Assembly (NCBI RefSeq): GCF_963576675.1
Contig: NC_088917.1
Coordinates: forward strand, 19,124,001 to 19,188,000
Origin: Euphorbia lathyris
Lineage: Eukaryota > Streptophyta > Magnoliopsida > Malpighiales > Euphorbiaceae
Direction of reading: 5' to 3'
DNA: 64,000 nt
The first letter of the stretch is position 1. Every line of letters starts with the position of its first letter. The notes under the pieces are model-generated. The model ran no database searches. It was not told the DNA's origin and worked only from the letters and a program-made list of their open reading frames with translations. The translations under genes were made by a program, and so were the position numbers. Shown here one piece after another: positions 45,501-58,330 of the stretch.

Positions 45501-48500
45501 TCATGTGGCCAAGCTATCCAAGAAGCTTTGCAACTCCTTTAAACCCTCAGCAGAGAAGCTTCTCTGGACCCTCGAGCGCGGGGCAACTAAGTTAGGAGGC
45601 GGCTCTGATCTAAAGCAAACCACAACAGCTGCTAAATTATCGCTGCTCTTCCTCTTCAAAGCTTCGTTTATGAGATCTTTGCTGCAGATGACTGGGTCGT
45701 TGTGCTCCTGAAGCCTCCGCCTGGCAAAATCCACAGCATTTTGGCTCCGAAACACATCCCATATCCCATCACAACCTATGATGAGAAACTCATCTTCCTC
45801 TGTCAGTTTTTTAGTCATGAACTCTGGTTCGGCGCTAAGTGGTCCACCATCTGTATCTTTCATTCCTTCCATGTGCCAGTCTCCTATAGCACGAGCCACG
45901 TTAAGTAGGCCATTTAAGTACCCATCAGAGACATGTCCTCCAGATGCCTCGATCCGTTTTCTCTCTTTGCTGCACATTGGTTTGTGATCTCTGGACATTT
46001 CTACTGCTTTGCCGCGGCGACACAGCACTGCTCGACAGTCTCCAGCATTTGCCACCACCAGTAACCTGCCATCAGAAACTAAACAGCTTAACACCGTCAA
46101 CAATATTAGACAACGGACTAGCTTTCAGGGATTGCATTAAGTGTCCTACAAAATCTCTCTGCATAGCTATAGATGATTGACTTAGAAATAAACCTCAAGT
46201 CTACAGTCTACACTAAGATGCTTTTGTAATCCTTAGTCAATCACATATTGGCAGATTCTAAAGAAATGTGCGAAACAGAGGTTTTCTCGTGGAATTGCAA
46301 CCAAATTGGGTGAATCATTGTCCTTATCGGGATTCTCTGCTCCGAATTAGACCAGTATAATACACGCAAGGTAGCATTAGGCGATTATGATCATCAACTA
46401 TACTATAGACACAATAAACAAACTTTTACACCTGTGAAACTATGAAGACAGGAATCGAAAAGGCGAAACCAGAAAATCCAGGAGAGAAAGATCACCAATG
46501 ATCAAATCATCCTAGAAAAGTTTAGCAAAATAATATCTACGATAATTCATGGGTGTAATGAAGGCTAACCTCCCAATAACAAGAGCCGCCAGTGCAGTGG
46601 TTCCTGAAGCAAGGGCTGCATCGAGGGAGCAAGCCTCTGCAAAAGCATTGTCAGTCTGTAGAAACGCGGATGCAACAGCCCTCTCGATATCTCGTGGGAA
46701 GTCTACATCTTTCACAATGAACTTCGGCAAATGGTAGCATGCAAAATCAGCAGCATGTTTTCCTCCGTGCCCATCGAACACCTGAACATCAACAAAAACG
46801 ATGATTGTTCAGTTGCAAATGATCTGAACACAATTGTTGTTCAATCGTGTTATGTTATGTACATATGATTATATGTGATATAAATACAAGAGAAAAGATA
46901 ATTGTGTCATGTCAGTCGGGTTTTCTCTATCAATTGAGTATAAGGAAAGAAAAGTACCCCATAGAAGGCATTGGGCTCATCGGCCACACTATTGAGGCCA
47001 TAAGCACTAACAAAATTGTCAATGCATATATACACATCTTCCATGCTTGAGCGAACGCCAACATCAGCCCATGCTCCAGAACGGACAATTGGAAGGAAAT
47101 CAGCGTTGTGATTTTCTAACCCGAGCACAGGTTCAACAGGTATATCTGATGCCCTTGTCTTCACCTGCAAAATTTCTTGTCAAAACCAGCACAAAAGCAA
47201 CTAAATATAAACAGAAGCCATACAATAATGACAACTTATATGCACCCAAAATCAGGCAAGTGAATTGAGAAATGAGAGAATTAACCCGGTCCTGAGACCA
47301 AAAGAACAGATTATGTGAGTAGAAGCAGCCACAGAAATGGGGTAAATTATACCCATGGCCCGACAACTTTGGCCAGCCTTTATTTATGGCCCATACACTA
47401 CAAAACCGGACGTAAAAGTCTCTTATGAAAGTAAACAACCTCAAAATGATAAATGACAACCTCAAAATGGAAAAGTCAAGCATTAAAGTTGTTTAGAACC
47501 ACATTTTCCATGGAACCAATGATTTCGATTTTCCAAATCACCTTTTTAGGGTCTTCTCAAATAGCCACTGTCTCTCTAAACATCCACTTTCTCTCTCTTA
47601 ACCAAACAACACTTAAACGACCTCAAAACCAAAAAGTTCAAAAATTAAAGTTGCTTAGAATATCATTTCCATCAGCTCTGCAATGGAGGGTTACCTATTA
47701 TTGTAATTATTGTAGTGGTTAAAGGTTAAGGGAGTTTTATGTTAGTAAAGGGCAAAGTTAAGGGGCCATAAAAGAAAGTAAGCCGGAGTTGAGGGGTCAT
47801 GGGTGTAATTTTCTGAAACCGAAACTCTCAGAAACTTGTATGGAACATTTCAGGTCGCCTTTTCGTAATTCCAAAAAATTGAAAACTCCTTCCTTAGAAT
47901 TTGGAAACTCGTTTCCTAGGACATAATGTGTTTTCAGAAGTAGATCAATGCTGATCACATGTTCAGACTTCAATAAATCCCCAATATTTTCTAGATCATC
48001 TTCTACAAGCTTTCAAAATAAATAAACAAATCCCTTTGTTTCCTCTATTGTGCGACTTGTATTAATTTTTCCTAATGTATTAAATTTATAGATGTACCCT
48101 TATATTTTTATTATTTGCATGTTTCCCCCATCATGTTTCTGTTTCCTATATTTCTTATAAATATCGTTTTTCAATGTCCATTTCCGTATCTATGTAAGAT
48201 AGAAAATCAGAAAGCAAAATAGAAAAATAAAATTAAGAACAAGGAGTGTGATATACTAGCTCATCCTAAAAAGTTGGCAATGAACGCACTAAACAATCTC
48301 TGCTTATGCTATATGTTCTATCATTAAGAACCAATGAAGCACCGATACTTCTAAGATATTGCCGTACGAGTATCGGATACACAGGAGATACAGATAGGCG
48401 GCTACACCGGGGTTATGTATGGGATAACCGAAAAATAAGTACCCGTTTTTTTCTTTTTTCCATACTTTGGGGACACTTTACAGTTTAGAGTTGATTAGGT

Positions 48501-49286
48501 AAAATTTAGGGGGTTTTTAAAGAACTTCACAGAAATAGGGATTGATATATAAAAAAAATTAAATATATAAATCCCTAATATAAACAATTAATTAAACCAG
48601 TCCCAACCGGAATTTTAGGCACTGTTTGTAGATGAAGGAGAAATAGATGAAGAGCATGGAAATATCTTAAAATTAGAGGTGGCAATTTCCGTGTTAGTGT
48701 AGTGTTCGTGTCCAATTTCGGATTAGTGTCAAAAACCCAAACACTACACGAAAACAACCCGAAATTTTTAGTGTCATTTTCAGGTTTACCTATAAGATCA
48801 ACACTAACACTAAATATCGGTGAAGTATAATCTTGTCGTGGTTCCTGTGTCGCTTTGCCACCTCTAAGTAGAATAGTCTTTTCATCTGATAACCAGAAAA
48901 GTACAGGTCTTCTACATTTCCCCATCTTGACAACATAACCCAAACAGGAAAATGGCAAAAAGGAATACAAGAAAAAGATCAACTAATAAAAGAAAGCTAA
49001 TAAATCAATCTCGCTGCATAAACTACCAAACTTTTCAATCATCTAATGACAAGAACTCTACTCTATTATAGCAAAAAAATAGAACAAAGGACTAAAAATT
49101 CCCAAAACTGAGATCAATTTCAGAATATGAACTTACAAGGGATTGATGCCGAACCAGCGTCTTCTTACAGGAAACAGAAACATTAAACTGTCGACACCCA
49201 GCAGAAATAGGGTTTGGAATTGGAGGCAACCCCTCGCTGGAGCTTCCATTTTCCTCAGTCTCACAAAACCCTTTGCCTCCCTCCAT
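45501..49286 (-). CDS. Protein phosphatase 2C (PP2C)
   Basis: A Mg/Mn-dependent Ser/Thr phosphatase. Four exons: 49137-49286, 46958-47164, 46570-46781 and 45501-46065. The start is the ATG at 49286 (MEGGKGFCETEENGSS). Exon 2 has VRSGAWADVGVRSSMEDVYI (the N-terminal PP2C Arg-x-x-MED motif). Exon 3 has VFDGHGG (metal-binding Asp) and SGTTALAALVIGR. Exon 4 has VANAGDCRAVL, ARAIGDWHMEG, LIIGCDGIWDV (metal-binding Asp) and KSSDNLAAVVV (metal-binding Asp). It is about 380 residues, a complete catalytic core. The tail (SFSAEGLKELQSFLDSLAT) and short N-terminus suggest the Arabidopsis PP2C27/49-like subgroup; this is recall, not a search. Intron 1 is about 2 kb and holds two MITEs. Confidence 0.93.
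47339..47813. mobile_element. MULE-like MITE in PP2C intron 1
   Basis: The ends GTAAATTATACCCATGGCCC and the complement of GGGTCATGGGTGTAATTTT are inverted, and imperfect flanks (CAGAAATG/CTGAAACC) may be an aged TSD. The interior resembles that of the MITE at 56418-56914; the ends resemble those of the MITE at 3988-5390. Confidence 0.65.
48652..48868. mobile_element. hAT-like MITE in PP2C intron 1
   Basis: The ends TTAGAGGTGGCAA and TTGCCACCTCTAA are perfect inverted repeats, a common plant hAT-type MITE terminus. The interior repeats AGTGTTCGTGTC-like motifs. No exact 8-bp TSD was seen. Confidence 0.7.
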
Positions 49287-50221
49287 TTTCACATCCCTCT
49301 TCACACCCACAGCTTCAAAATCTCAAATGTCCACCACAACACAATTCCTCTGACTTCACTCAAATGAAAATTGACAGTGTGCAGACGAATCAGTGAGTTG
49401 CTCAACGAGTTAAAACAGCTGAGCAGCTACCGAATGTGGAAGAAGAAAGAGAAATGCCGTACTGAACAACCTAATATTTCAATAATGCGAGTGAAGAGGC
49501 GGATTTGGGGATTGGTTAGGGTTTCCAGGAGTTGAATTAAAAAAAAAGGAAGAGGTTGTCGAGAATACCGAGAGAGAAACGAATTAATATTTAGGGTTTT
49601 GAGAAAAACAGAAGAAAGAGGGAAATTGCAGTGATTCACAGTAATCTATAAAAAGAAACAGGAGAGAGAGAGAATATAATACTGTAGATGTTGCAGCCAA
49701 AAAGCTGCAATTTTTATTTACTGGTTCTGAAGGTTGAGGGAGAGTGAGAGACGTACGTCTTGTTTCATCAGGGGAAAAATATTCTCAGGTACCTTAATTT
49801 TCCCACGTTTTTCATTAAACCCACCTGTTTAATTGAATGCATCAAGCTTTTTATTAAAATTTAAAGGCAAAAAGCATTATTAGGCCCCTGATCTTTCAGT
49901 TTTTGGTACATTAAGTCTTTAATTTTTTATTTGGATATATTAAGTCTTTGATCATTTATTTTTTGTCTCATTAAGCCCTTTACGACCAAATTAGTAAGTT
50001 ATAAACGTCTAATTCTGTTAAAATTACGTTATTAACTTCATTTGTATTTGAAATTATTAACTTCATTTGTATTTGAAACTATTTAAAAAATTACTTTGTA
50101 TTTTCATCAATAGAGTACAAATCAAGTCAACCATATAAAACTCAAATTTGATTAAACATTTGATGCATTGAGCATGCATCCTACTCGACAACCTTCTATG
50201 GTCAATTTATAACTTGAAATA
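49287..50221. other. PP2C 5' UTR/promoter and intergenic DNA
   Basis: 49287 to about 49660 should include the PP2C leader and promoter (CT-rich in gene sense). At 49870-49990 there is a MITE-like remnant with repeated TACATTAAGTCTTTAAT and ATATTAAGTCTTTGATC units. No further gene. Confidence 0.5.
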
Positions 50222-51478
50222 TGTCACGTCCGTGACTAAATTTCTAGAATTTATATGTTGATATTAGTATATATGATAATTATTAGATGTGTAATTTTTA
50301 TTTGGTGCTATAGAAAAAGTTTGGAGTTAATTTGATGGTTTTATATGTAAATTAAAAATTAGGATAATTTTTAAAAGATTATACAAAGATTGAGGATCAA
50401 ACATGATATTTGCCAAGAATTTTGGCCAAACTTGCAGAGTACTCTCGAGGATGATGATCTTCTATATCATTATCTTTTCTTTTCTGTTTCTATCATCTTT
50501 ATCGGCTCTTATCGTCCCTGAACCGTTTCTCCACCGTTTCTTTGATTTACGAAGACTCGACCATCCGAATCACTCGAAATTAAAACCATAACATCCTTAT
50601 GTATAGGTCTAAGTCCTAACCGAAGAGTTTTTGAGTTTTGGCAGTGTTTGGAGGGAAACGTCTTAGACAGAATTTAGAGGCGAATTGAACGGTTGTGTTT
50701 TATAATATACTCATCAAACCTTATAAAATATACTCAAAACTTAAGTTCATAATATAGTCAAAGTAGTAAACCAAAATCATCTAAAAGGTATAATATTGTA
50801 TCCATCCTCAAATTCCACCCGTGTAGATCATGCAATCATAACAATATTGAGATATCTCATTTATATCTCGTTCCTTGCCTAACAGTTAGGACTACCAACC
50901 GTGCACTCTGGCCATACCGCCATTAGGTATGGTCTTACAATTTACAACTCATACCCCGGGCAATCCTAGATGGACAAAACCATTTTATCTTTCAAAATAT
51001 CACAACTCACAAAATCATATTTGGACTTCAATCCAAAATAATAACAATAATAATAACCGCAACAGATTTCTCAATCCAAAAACAATTCGTAAGAAATCAT
51101 CAAATTCATTTTATTCAACATATATATACATTGAAACCAAAAACATATATGTATATATGTAAATCAACCAAATCGAGTCTTAAATCAACATAATCAAGTA
51201 AAACCTGTAGTTGATAATTTCTTACTGAGATTTTTGTCTCACATTTTTAAATGTTTTAATGTTTTTAGGTGAGAAAGTACAGGATATAGAGAAGGTTACC
51301 GATCGATTAGGCGAGATTTGGAAGTTGGTTGCTTATTATTAGAATTATGGTTAGAACTTTGGTATTTCAATTGTAATATAATAGAGCTGGTAAATATATG
51401 TTGAGGTCCTAAGTATTGATTATTATCTTTCTATTTCACGACTGATGCCAATTGAGGTCGTTTAGGGTCGGGTGTGAA
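50222..51478 (-). mobile_element. Solo LTR (gypsy-like), minus orientation
   Basis: 1257 bp with the direct repeat AAATA on both sides (50217-50221 and 51479-51483). In minus sense it starts TTTCACACCCGACCCTAAAC (TG decayed to TT) and ends CACGGACGTGACA. No internal region or second LTR is adjacent, so it is a solo LTR. The LTR at 52440-53571 has the same ends in the opposite orientation. Confidence 0.75.
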
Positions 51479-51483
51479 AAAAT

Positions 51484-52434
51484 ATCCCTACGTGACATAT
51501 AATTAAAGGAAAATTGCCAGAAAAATATGGTTAAGAGACCTTACATCCTTGATCAGAAAGCTTGGAAGTAAATTTGAACTCCCGTCTAAAACTTGACAAA
51601 AATGGAAGGGAGCCTCCCCAAAAATGATGAGCATAGCGTTGAAATCTTAAGTCTCAGGATACTATTTCGGATAAAGTGGACAAAAATCAAAATGCAACTA
51701 ATCCTAATGTGTGCTCATTGCTACGTTGTAGAAATTGCAAAAAAAATACTCAAGCCCAAATGGTTGAGCTCAGTTGCAATTACAGCATGAGAATCAATAG
51801 TCGTTGGCTTACTTGATTAAGGATAAGACATTTTTCCTTGAACGTACGTAGAAGGGTTCAAGAGATAAAGTGTGAAACCAACCTCCACTTTTACATTTTG
51901 AACAAGGAAAAAGAAATTTACCCTAATTTCAAAGTTAGTTTTTCATTTTGCAACTTATTATTGTTTTACTGTTATTTCTTTCAATTTCTCTCAGTGTAAA
52001 TTCTTATAATTTCATTCCATAAAGATCAGCGATTCATCTCTCTATTCATTTTTTTTGCGAAATTCTCAAACTTTCTTCCTCTTTAAATATCTCATAGACT
52101 GGTGATTCTGGTGACGAAAACGGGAATCTCCTCTTAAGAAGTCCAACAGAATTAGAAGTGGTTACCCAATACGTAAGGGCCTTCTTCCCAACCATGGGCT
52201 ACACGATGGAATTCTATGCTTCTCGTGCTTTCAACAACGCACAAATTGATTTGAGTTCCTTACATGATAAGGCCAAAAAGAAATTATGACATGAAGAAAA
52301 ACCATAGAGTGCCTAGGAAGCCGATTTGAGCATTATAGACGCCCTACTCCTTCTAAGAAGTTGCATCTTGTTAGTGAAGTAGAGATCATACTCACACCAA
52401 ATGATGTGTATCTCTCTGATGACCAATGTGTATA
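51484..52434. other. Intergenic DNA between two solo LTRs
   Basis: No supported gene. The segment 52085-52330 is less AT-rich and has short open stretches, but no recognised protein. Confidence 0.5.
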
Positions 52435-52439
52435 GAATC

Positions 52440-53571
52440 TGTCACACCCGACCCTAAACGGCGTCGGTTATGAACGGTAAAGAGGATGACGAACTTCTAA
52501 CAGTAATAAAATAAAAATTATTTGGACTACCCAAAGTTTATCTAATTATTTGGCTTGGACTCGATAATTCTATCAAGCTTCCTACGTATCCCGAGTCATC
52601 TTGCAATCTTTAAATCGGGAATCAAAGCCACGTAGTTCTAACTAACACATCTTCCTATAAATTCTCGACAGAAAAATTCTAAAAGAGTGTATAACCTGAT
52701 ACTAAAAGACCAGTAAACTATAAATCCATGAAATATGCACATAGAAATCTGATTAACAACATTTTTACCAAACGAACCATTTTTACCATATGAATCCAAC
52801 ACAAAAGTTTAAGACGACTCATTAGACACAGACAACTTAATTTGCTGTTCATTTTACACACCATCCTCAAAATAGTTTGTATTACTTCAAAATTGAAGAA
52901 CTCAAAGAAGGAATGTTAGAATGATAATATTAAACAAAATCCGAGATCCGAGATCATAGATGAAAATCATGACGTAAAAACAAAATTACAAACCGGGTTG
53001 GTTTACCTTTAGGTTCAACTTTACATGCGTAGACCTAGTTGGTAGGGACACTGAGATGACCTTAGAAGCGTCGTTGGTAAAGAATTACTCTCAAAGAATT
53101 CGTATTTATTCAAAAGTGACTTACAATCATAGAACGGAGCAGAATATTCTGTTTTCCCCTGAGTGAAAACTGCCTGAAATCACTCGAAAGTGGAGGCAAA
53201 TAACGGAATTTATCACAAGAAACATAAGCAACGAAGACTTAGCTCGCTAGCGACGGATGAAGAGAGGGGAAAATTACATGTTTACCCTAGCCATCCCCCA
53301 CTCTCTCGCATCCCCCCTTCTTTTTTTTTATCATCTCTTATATGTTTTTAAAAATGAAATTTCGAAGCTTTGATCTCTCCCTCCTCCACAAAAAATGTCA
53401 TTCTTTTTCTTTATTAAGAAAGTTCCAGACCAAATCACCACATTAGGTGTCATTCATGCATGTTACCTCGTGTGGTTCATGGAATTATCCATTTTTAATA
53501 ATGAATTCGAGATGTTATATAATCTAATATCATCTTATAAAAGTTTGAAATTTTGGGACACGGACGTGACA
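52440..53571 (+). mobile_element. Solo LTR (gypsy-like), plus orientation
   Basis: It starts TGTCACACCCGACCCTAAAC and ends CACGGACGTGACA (1132 bp), with the perfect 5-bp TSD GAATC at 52435-52439 and 53572-53576. The TG...CA ends form a terminal inverted repeat as in gypsy LTRs. Confidence 0.82.
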
Positions 53572-53576
53572 GAATC

Positions 53577-55145
53577 GGAGATGCTTATACTTTAGAGGTG
53601 TCTGGTCTAAAATTCGAGGATACATATAAAAGAAATCAATACTTTTATAAATTATGAAGCAAAACTTGAGGTTGTTTCCCATTATATATCATTTATAATG
53701 TTAGAAAACAATTATTCTTAATAACAAGAAGTTTTTTTATACCTTATTCTTATTTATTTTATCTTTATTTAAATTTATATTTTTAACAATTCAAAATTAT
53801 TTTTTTTATAACTTGAAAATGGTTATAAAAAAAATCTCATTTTTAAGTTAAAAATGTGATTTTATATGGAAATAAAAACATATATAATGAAAAGAAATTT
53901 TACCGATGGTCCCGGTCCATTGGACCTTGTCTATAGAAACATGATAATTGTGCATTTTCTTTTCTTACACCAATCATCTCCCAATGAGATAGCATGATTC
54001 TCTTTTTTCATTAATTGGATCTGTTGCATCCGGTCCACCGTAGAAGTTCTCCATCATGAACCTGACTGGTTTTAATGTCTATAATAACTAATTTTTCTAT
54101 AATTAGAAAATTAATTTATATAATTATAATTAACTATGTGTTAAATTGAAAAATTAAAAAGTTATTTGATAAAACTTACAAGAATAATAACTGCATTAAT
54201 ATATTTTTTGCTCAAATATATTACCAGCCTCTAAATTTTAGAAAAAAAATCAATTACTCAAAACCTTTACAACTACCTAAATCTCTAATTTTATCCTAAA
54301 AACTCTTTATCAAACATGATTAAAGAATTAGTCATCGATTTTTGAAAATTTTCCATTTTGAACTTGTCAACAATCATTTTATAAGTGTCAACAAAAAAAG
54401 ATCATTTTTGTAGCAACGTACAAAAACCTCAGTTATCTCCTAGTCTTAAAAAACCGTAATCTATGTTTGTAAAAAAAAATCATAGTTCAAGAGAACAATA
54501 AACGGATTTAAATAAATTCAAATCATCAATAAGTTAATTTAAACCAATTAAGTTGACTAATAATATTTTATAAATTTCTTCAAAAAAAAATTATTTTATA
54601 AATCGAGGTGCCAATATGTAAATTTAGGAATCTCTCAATGTCGTTTAGGGTTGGGTAGCGTGGCGCATCAGTTACTTCTTCTTTTTCTAACAAACAAACG
54701 ACAACATATTATATAGTATATGAAGAATAATATTATTAATTTATTATGGGAAGAAATATTATTTTATTTGTTAATATAATAATAAATTAAAATGAAAGGG
54801 ATTGAAATGATGGTGGCCTTTTTCCATTAGGTGTGGAGAATCTGGTGAGAAAGAAAGGGAAGGGAAACTTTATAATATAAAAATAATAATATTGTTATAA
54901 TGTTGGACCGACATTTAACCATAATTTGTGTCCCATGTGATTCGCATGTGACCACACATGCTATTTATTTGTGATTTCACTTTTTATTTACAAATCTGTG
55001 AAATAGATTGATATTCTAATAAACCATGGAGCCAAAGTCAAAATAACTTATCCAATCTCTACGTAATTACTAATTTAATCTATGGAGAACAATACCCTAA
55101 CATTTATATGCAGAAACAATTTTACTCCTAACATCTAAAATGATA
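53577..55145. other. AT-rich intergenic DNA
   Basis: No gene or clear repeat recognised. Confidence 0.6.
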
Positions 55146-55408
55146 CTCCATTCGTTTCATATTACATATCTTTCTGGAGAATTGTATAAAAATTAAGGAT
55201 ATTACAAAAAAGACATTGTTGCCCCTTATTTATTGATTCCAATATTTATTTATTCTATAATAAATTTATTATTCTAATTAATTTTGGTAAACTTACGTTT
55301 TATAGCAGAAAAAAAGATGACTTAACATATACTGATCATATAAAATGACATGTAATATGAAACAAAAAACAATCTCTCAGAAAACAATGTAATATAAAAC
55401 GGAGGTAG
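55146..55408. mobile_element. Stowaway-like MITE, copy 1
   Basis: The ends CTCCATTCGTTTCATATTAC and GTAATATAAAACGGAGG are inverted, flanked by TA. It is inverted relative to, and the same family as, 56925-57251: the shared interior includes AAGGGGCAACAATGTC (here as its complement). Confidence 0.8.
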
Positions 55409-56417
55409 TACAATTTTACTCATAACGTTAATAAATTGGATAAATTTGAGAAATTATTTATCAAATTGTCTTCCGACAGGACCGGACCTGATAATTCATG
55501 GGCCCTATATGGAATATAATAAAGGGAAAATTACATAGAAATTCATCTTTGAAAAACTATTTACAACTATGTCAAGTTATAATTTTGGATTATATCAAAA
55601 TAGTAAAATCAGTGCTTTTAATATATTTTAAGGATTAGTATTTATAATTTAAAAGTCTATAATATATTTTCTAGACTTTATGGTTTATGAATTGGAGTTT
55701 ATAGTTCTTAAATTATGGTATAAAATTATAATATATAGAAAATAATGACATAATAAGAATTAAGTTTGGTGATATGACTTGATTGTAATTTTGTATTTAA
55801 TTATGATATTCTTGTATTTGACCCAATAATAAATAATGGCCCATTTAATAAAAAAATATTTTACGTAAAAAATATTTAAAATATATTTACAAAAAATATT
55901 TCATTAATTCTTTATTTATCTATATATCATATTAAATCTATTTGGTAAAAAATTAAATCAATTGTCACATATATCACATGTCAAAAATTGTATCATTTGG
56001 CAAAAAAAAAAAAAAATATTTGGCAAAATCGATTAATTTTTTCATCCAAGTTAAATGTCACTTATGGAACTTTAAGGGAAAAATGTTACAAAATGGTATG
56101 ACAAAATTTTGCATAGTACAAAGACTAAATATGAGTTTAATTCTTAAATTAATCTTCATTCTATATTCAAAACAAAACAATCACTTCATTCTAAGAATTA
56201 AAAAGTGATGAACTAGCAGTTTGACTAGCGTTGACATGCCATAATCATCGGTCGTACATTTTAGTGGAAAGTCACCAAAAGATTATACAATTTTTTGTGC
56301 AAAATTGAAGGTTTTACATCAAAGTGTGAAACAAGATAAATATTATACACCACATCCTAAAAACGTTACCATTGTTTTTGTCACCCTTGTCATCTCTTTT
56401 ATTTTCAATAAAAAAAA
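55409..56417. other. AT-rich intergenic DNA
   Basis: No gene recognised; very AT-rich. Confidence 0.6.
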
Positions 56418-56914
56418 GGTAAATTTTAAATAAAACGCATGTGGTTTTACTACTTTTTGGATAAAGGATTGTGGTTTACTTTTTGTCAAAACGAAGATTG
56501 AGGTTTTACACTTTTAATAATGCTATTAAAACTATCTTTAACGACCTGAAAATGAAAATTTTCAAGAATGAAAGTTGTTCAATATCATATTTGCTATGGA
56601 ACTACATTTTCGATTTTAGAAATCATCTTTTTTGGAACTTTCTCTCTCTAAACATTAACTTTCTCTCTCTTTACCAAACATCATCTAAATAATCTCGAAA
56701 TAAAAAAAGTTGAAGAATTAAAATTGCTTAAAATATTAGTAGTTCTTAAAATATGTCATTTTTGAAGTCGTCAAGGGTGATTTTAATAGTGTCAATCAAA
56801 AAAGTCCTTATTTTTCTAAAGTTGAAAACCTCAGTCCTCGTTTTGACAAAAAGTAAATCACAGTCCTTTATCTGAAAATTAGTAAAACCACAGGGGTTTT
56901 ATTTGAAACTTACC
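56418..56914. mobile_element. MULE-like MITE with about 90-bp TIRs
   Basis: The left end GGTAAATTTTAAATAAAACG...GTGGTTTTACTA...CTTTTTGTCAAAACGA is inverted at the right end. The flanks are both A-rich (about 8-9 bp, TAAAAAAA) and fit a TSD. The interior matches that of the MITE at 47339-47813. Confidence 0.75.
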
Positions 56915-56924
56915 CTAAAAAAAA

Positions 56925-57251
56925 TACTACCTCCGTTTCATATTACATGACTTTCTAGAGATATTTTTTTTGTTTCATATTACATGACACTTTGTATGAT
57001 CAGTACACGTTAAGTCATCTTTTTTTTCTGCTATAAAACGCGGTTTTACGAAAATTAATTAGAATAATGGACTTATTATAGAATAAATAAATATTAGAAT
57101 AATGGACTTATTATAGAATAAATAAATATTAGAATTTCTCAAAAAGAAAATATTAGAATCAATAAATAAGGGGCAACAATGTCTTTTTTACAATATCCTT
57201 AATTTCTATACAACTCTCTAAAAAGTCATGTAATATGAAACGGAGGGAGTA
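56925..57251. mobile_element. Stowaway-like MITE, copy 2
   Basis: The ends CTACCTCCGTTTCATATTAC and GTAATATGAAACGGAGGGAG are inverted, with TA flanks. A 36-bp unit (AGAATAATGGACTTATTATA...) is tandemly duplicated inside (about 57061-57132). Confidence 0.85.
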
Positions 57252-57324
57252 CAATTTTAAAAAGTAAAGTAATGATTTGTGATAACATAACGAAAGCTTT
57301 CAGAGTTGCTTATCATTTTTGTTT

Positions 57325-57700
57325 AGGGTCTAATACATAAATAACCCCCTAAACTTTCAATTGTAACAACTTACCCCTCAAATTTGTCCAATTTTAAAAT
57401 ATAACCCCTCAAACTTGTCAAATTGTAAAACATAATCTCAAATTCCTGAGATGGACTGCAATTGAAGAAACATGTGAAATACAAAAACAACGCTCGTGGA
57501 GTGTGATAATCAGATCTTTAGCGTGATACGAATCTGGGAAAATGTTTTTACAGTTGCTTCAAGTACGGGGTAAAAAAATTCCCAATTAGGGGGTATGTTT
57601 TACAATTGGACAAGTTTAAGGGGTAAATTGTTACAATTGAAAGTTGGAGGGGGCAGTTGCAATATTTGAAAGTTCAGGAGGTTATTTGTGTATTAGGCCT
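57325..57700. mobile_element. MITE, GGTCTAATACATAAATAACC family
   Basis: The left end GGGTCTAATACATAAATAAC is inverted at the right (GTTATTTGTGTATTAGGCC), with inner inverted AACTTTCAATTGTAACAA sequence. Confidence 0.75.
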
Positions 57701-58020
57701 TTTATTTAATAAAAATTGTTAAAAGTGATGTGAATGAGAGAGAAAATAAAATATTATACTTTAGGATAATGTGTTAAATTTTGGTAATTTTTAGGGTTAT
57801 TTGCATTAGAGATGTTCTTATAAATAGGTAACTTTACTTTCTTTCTCTATTCATTATGTGAGATTCTACTTTCTTTATTATCATTGTTTATTATCATTGG
57901 TTACTTATTTTGACATTATAGCGTAATCAGAGGGTTCACTCTTGTAAAAGTCAACAAGTAACTAAAAAGATCAATTCGAAAGTTGAAGGATAACCAAACT
58001 TTTTAAAAAAAATATCCGCT
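57701..58020. other. Intergenic DNA
   Basis: Nothing recognised. Confidence 0.6.
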
Positions 58021-58022
58021 CT

Positions 58023-58155
58023 GGCAAATGGATCCCTCCTCCGGCTGGCTTTTTCAAGATGCAATGTGACACCTCCTACGAGCCTCGATCCAAACTTTCC
58101 ACTGCGGGGTTCATCATAAGGACTGAGGATAGCAAGGTGATTCTCCTAGACTGAG
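58023..58155 (+). pseudogene. RNase-H-like fragment, probably from a LINE
   Basis: A short frame reads KWIPPPAGFFKMQCDTSYE, then LSTAGFIIRTEDSKVILLD and a stop. The WIPPPAGFFK...GFIIR pattern resembles the start of plant RNase H-like (RVT_3) domains found in LINEs and in stand-alone genes. It is GC-richer than its surroundings (to about 58330). No flanking RT was found, so it is a remnant. Confidence 0.5.
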
Positions 58156-58330
58156 CATGCCCCCCTAGGACCTTGATGGTCTGTAGTTCACGCATAACTC
58201 CTAGCAATTCTAAATGGTCCCACCTTCGCATGCAATTATGGAGTCTGATCCATCTCGGTCACCTCTGACTGCAAAATAGCCATTGAGGCTATTAACCAAC
58301 CCAGCGATGTCAGTTATATTGATACCATTG

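Noticed and set aside
48240..48500. Possible host exon in PP2C intron 1 (plus strand, 60 codons)
   Set aside because: No recognisable domain and no splice context; it resembles a dispersed repeat (CACCGATACTTC...CGGATAC).
50222..53571. One 3.3-kb inverted-repeat transposon or complete LTR element
   Set aside because: Each terminal block has its own perfect 5-bp duplication (AAATA and GAATC), so they are two solo LTRs.
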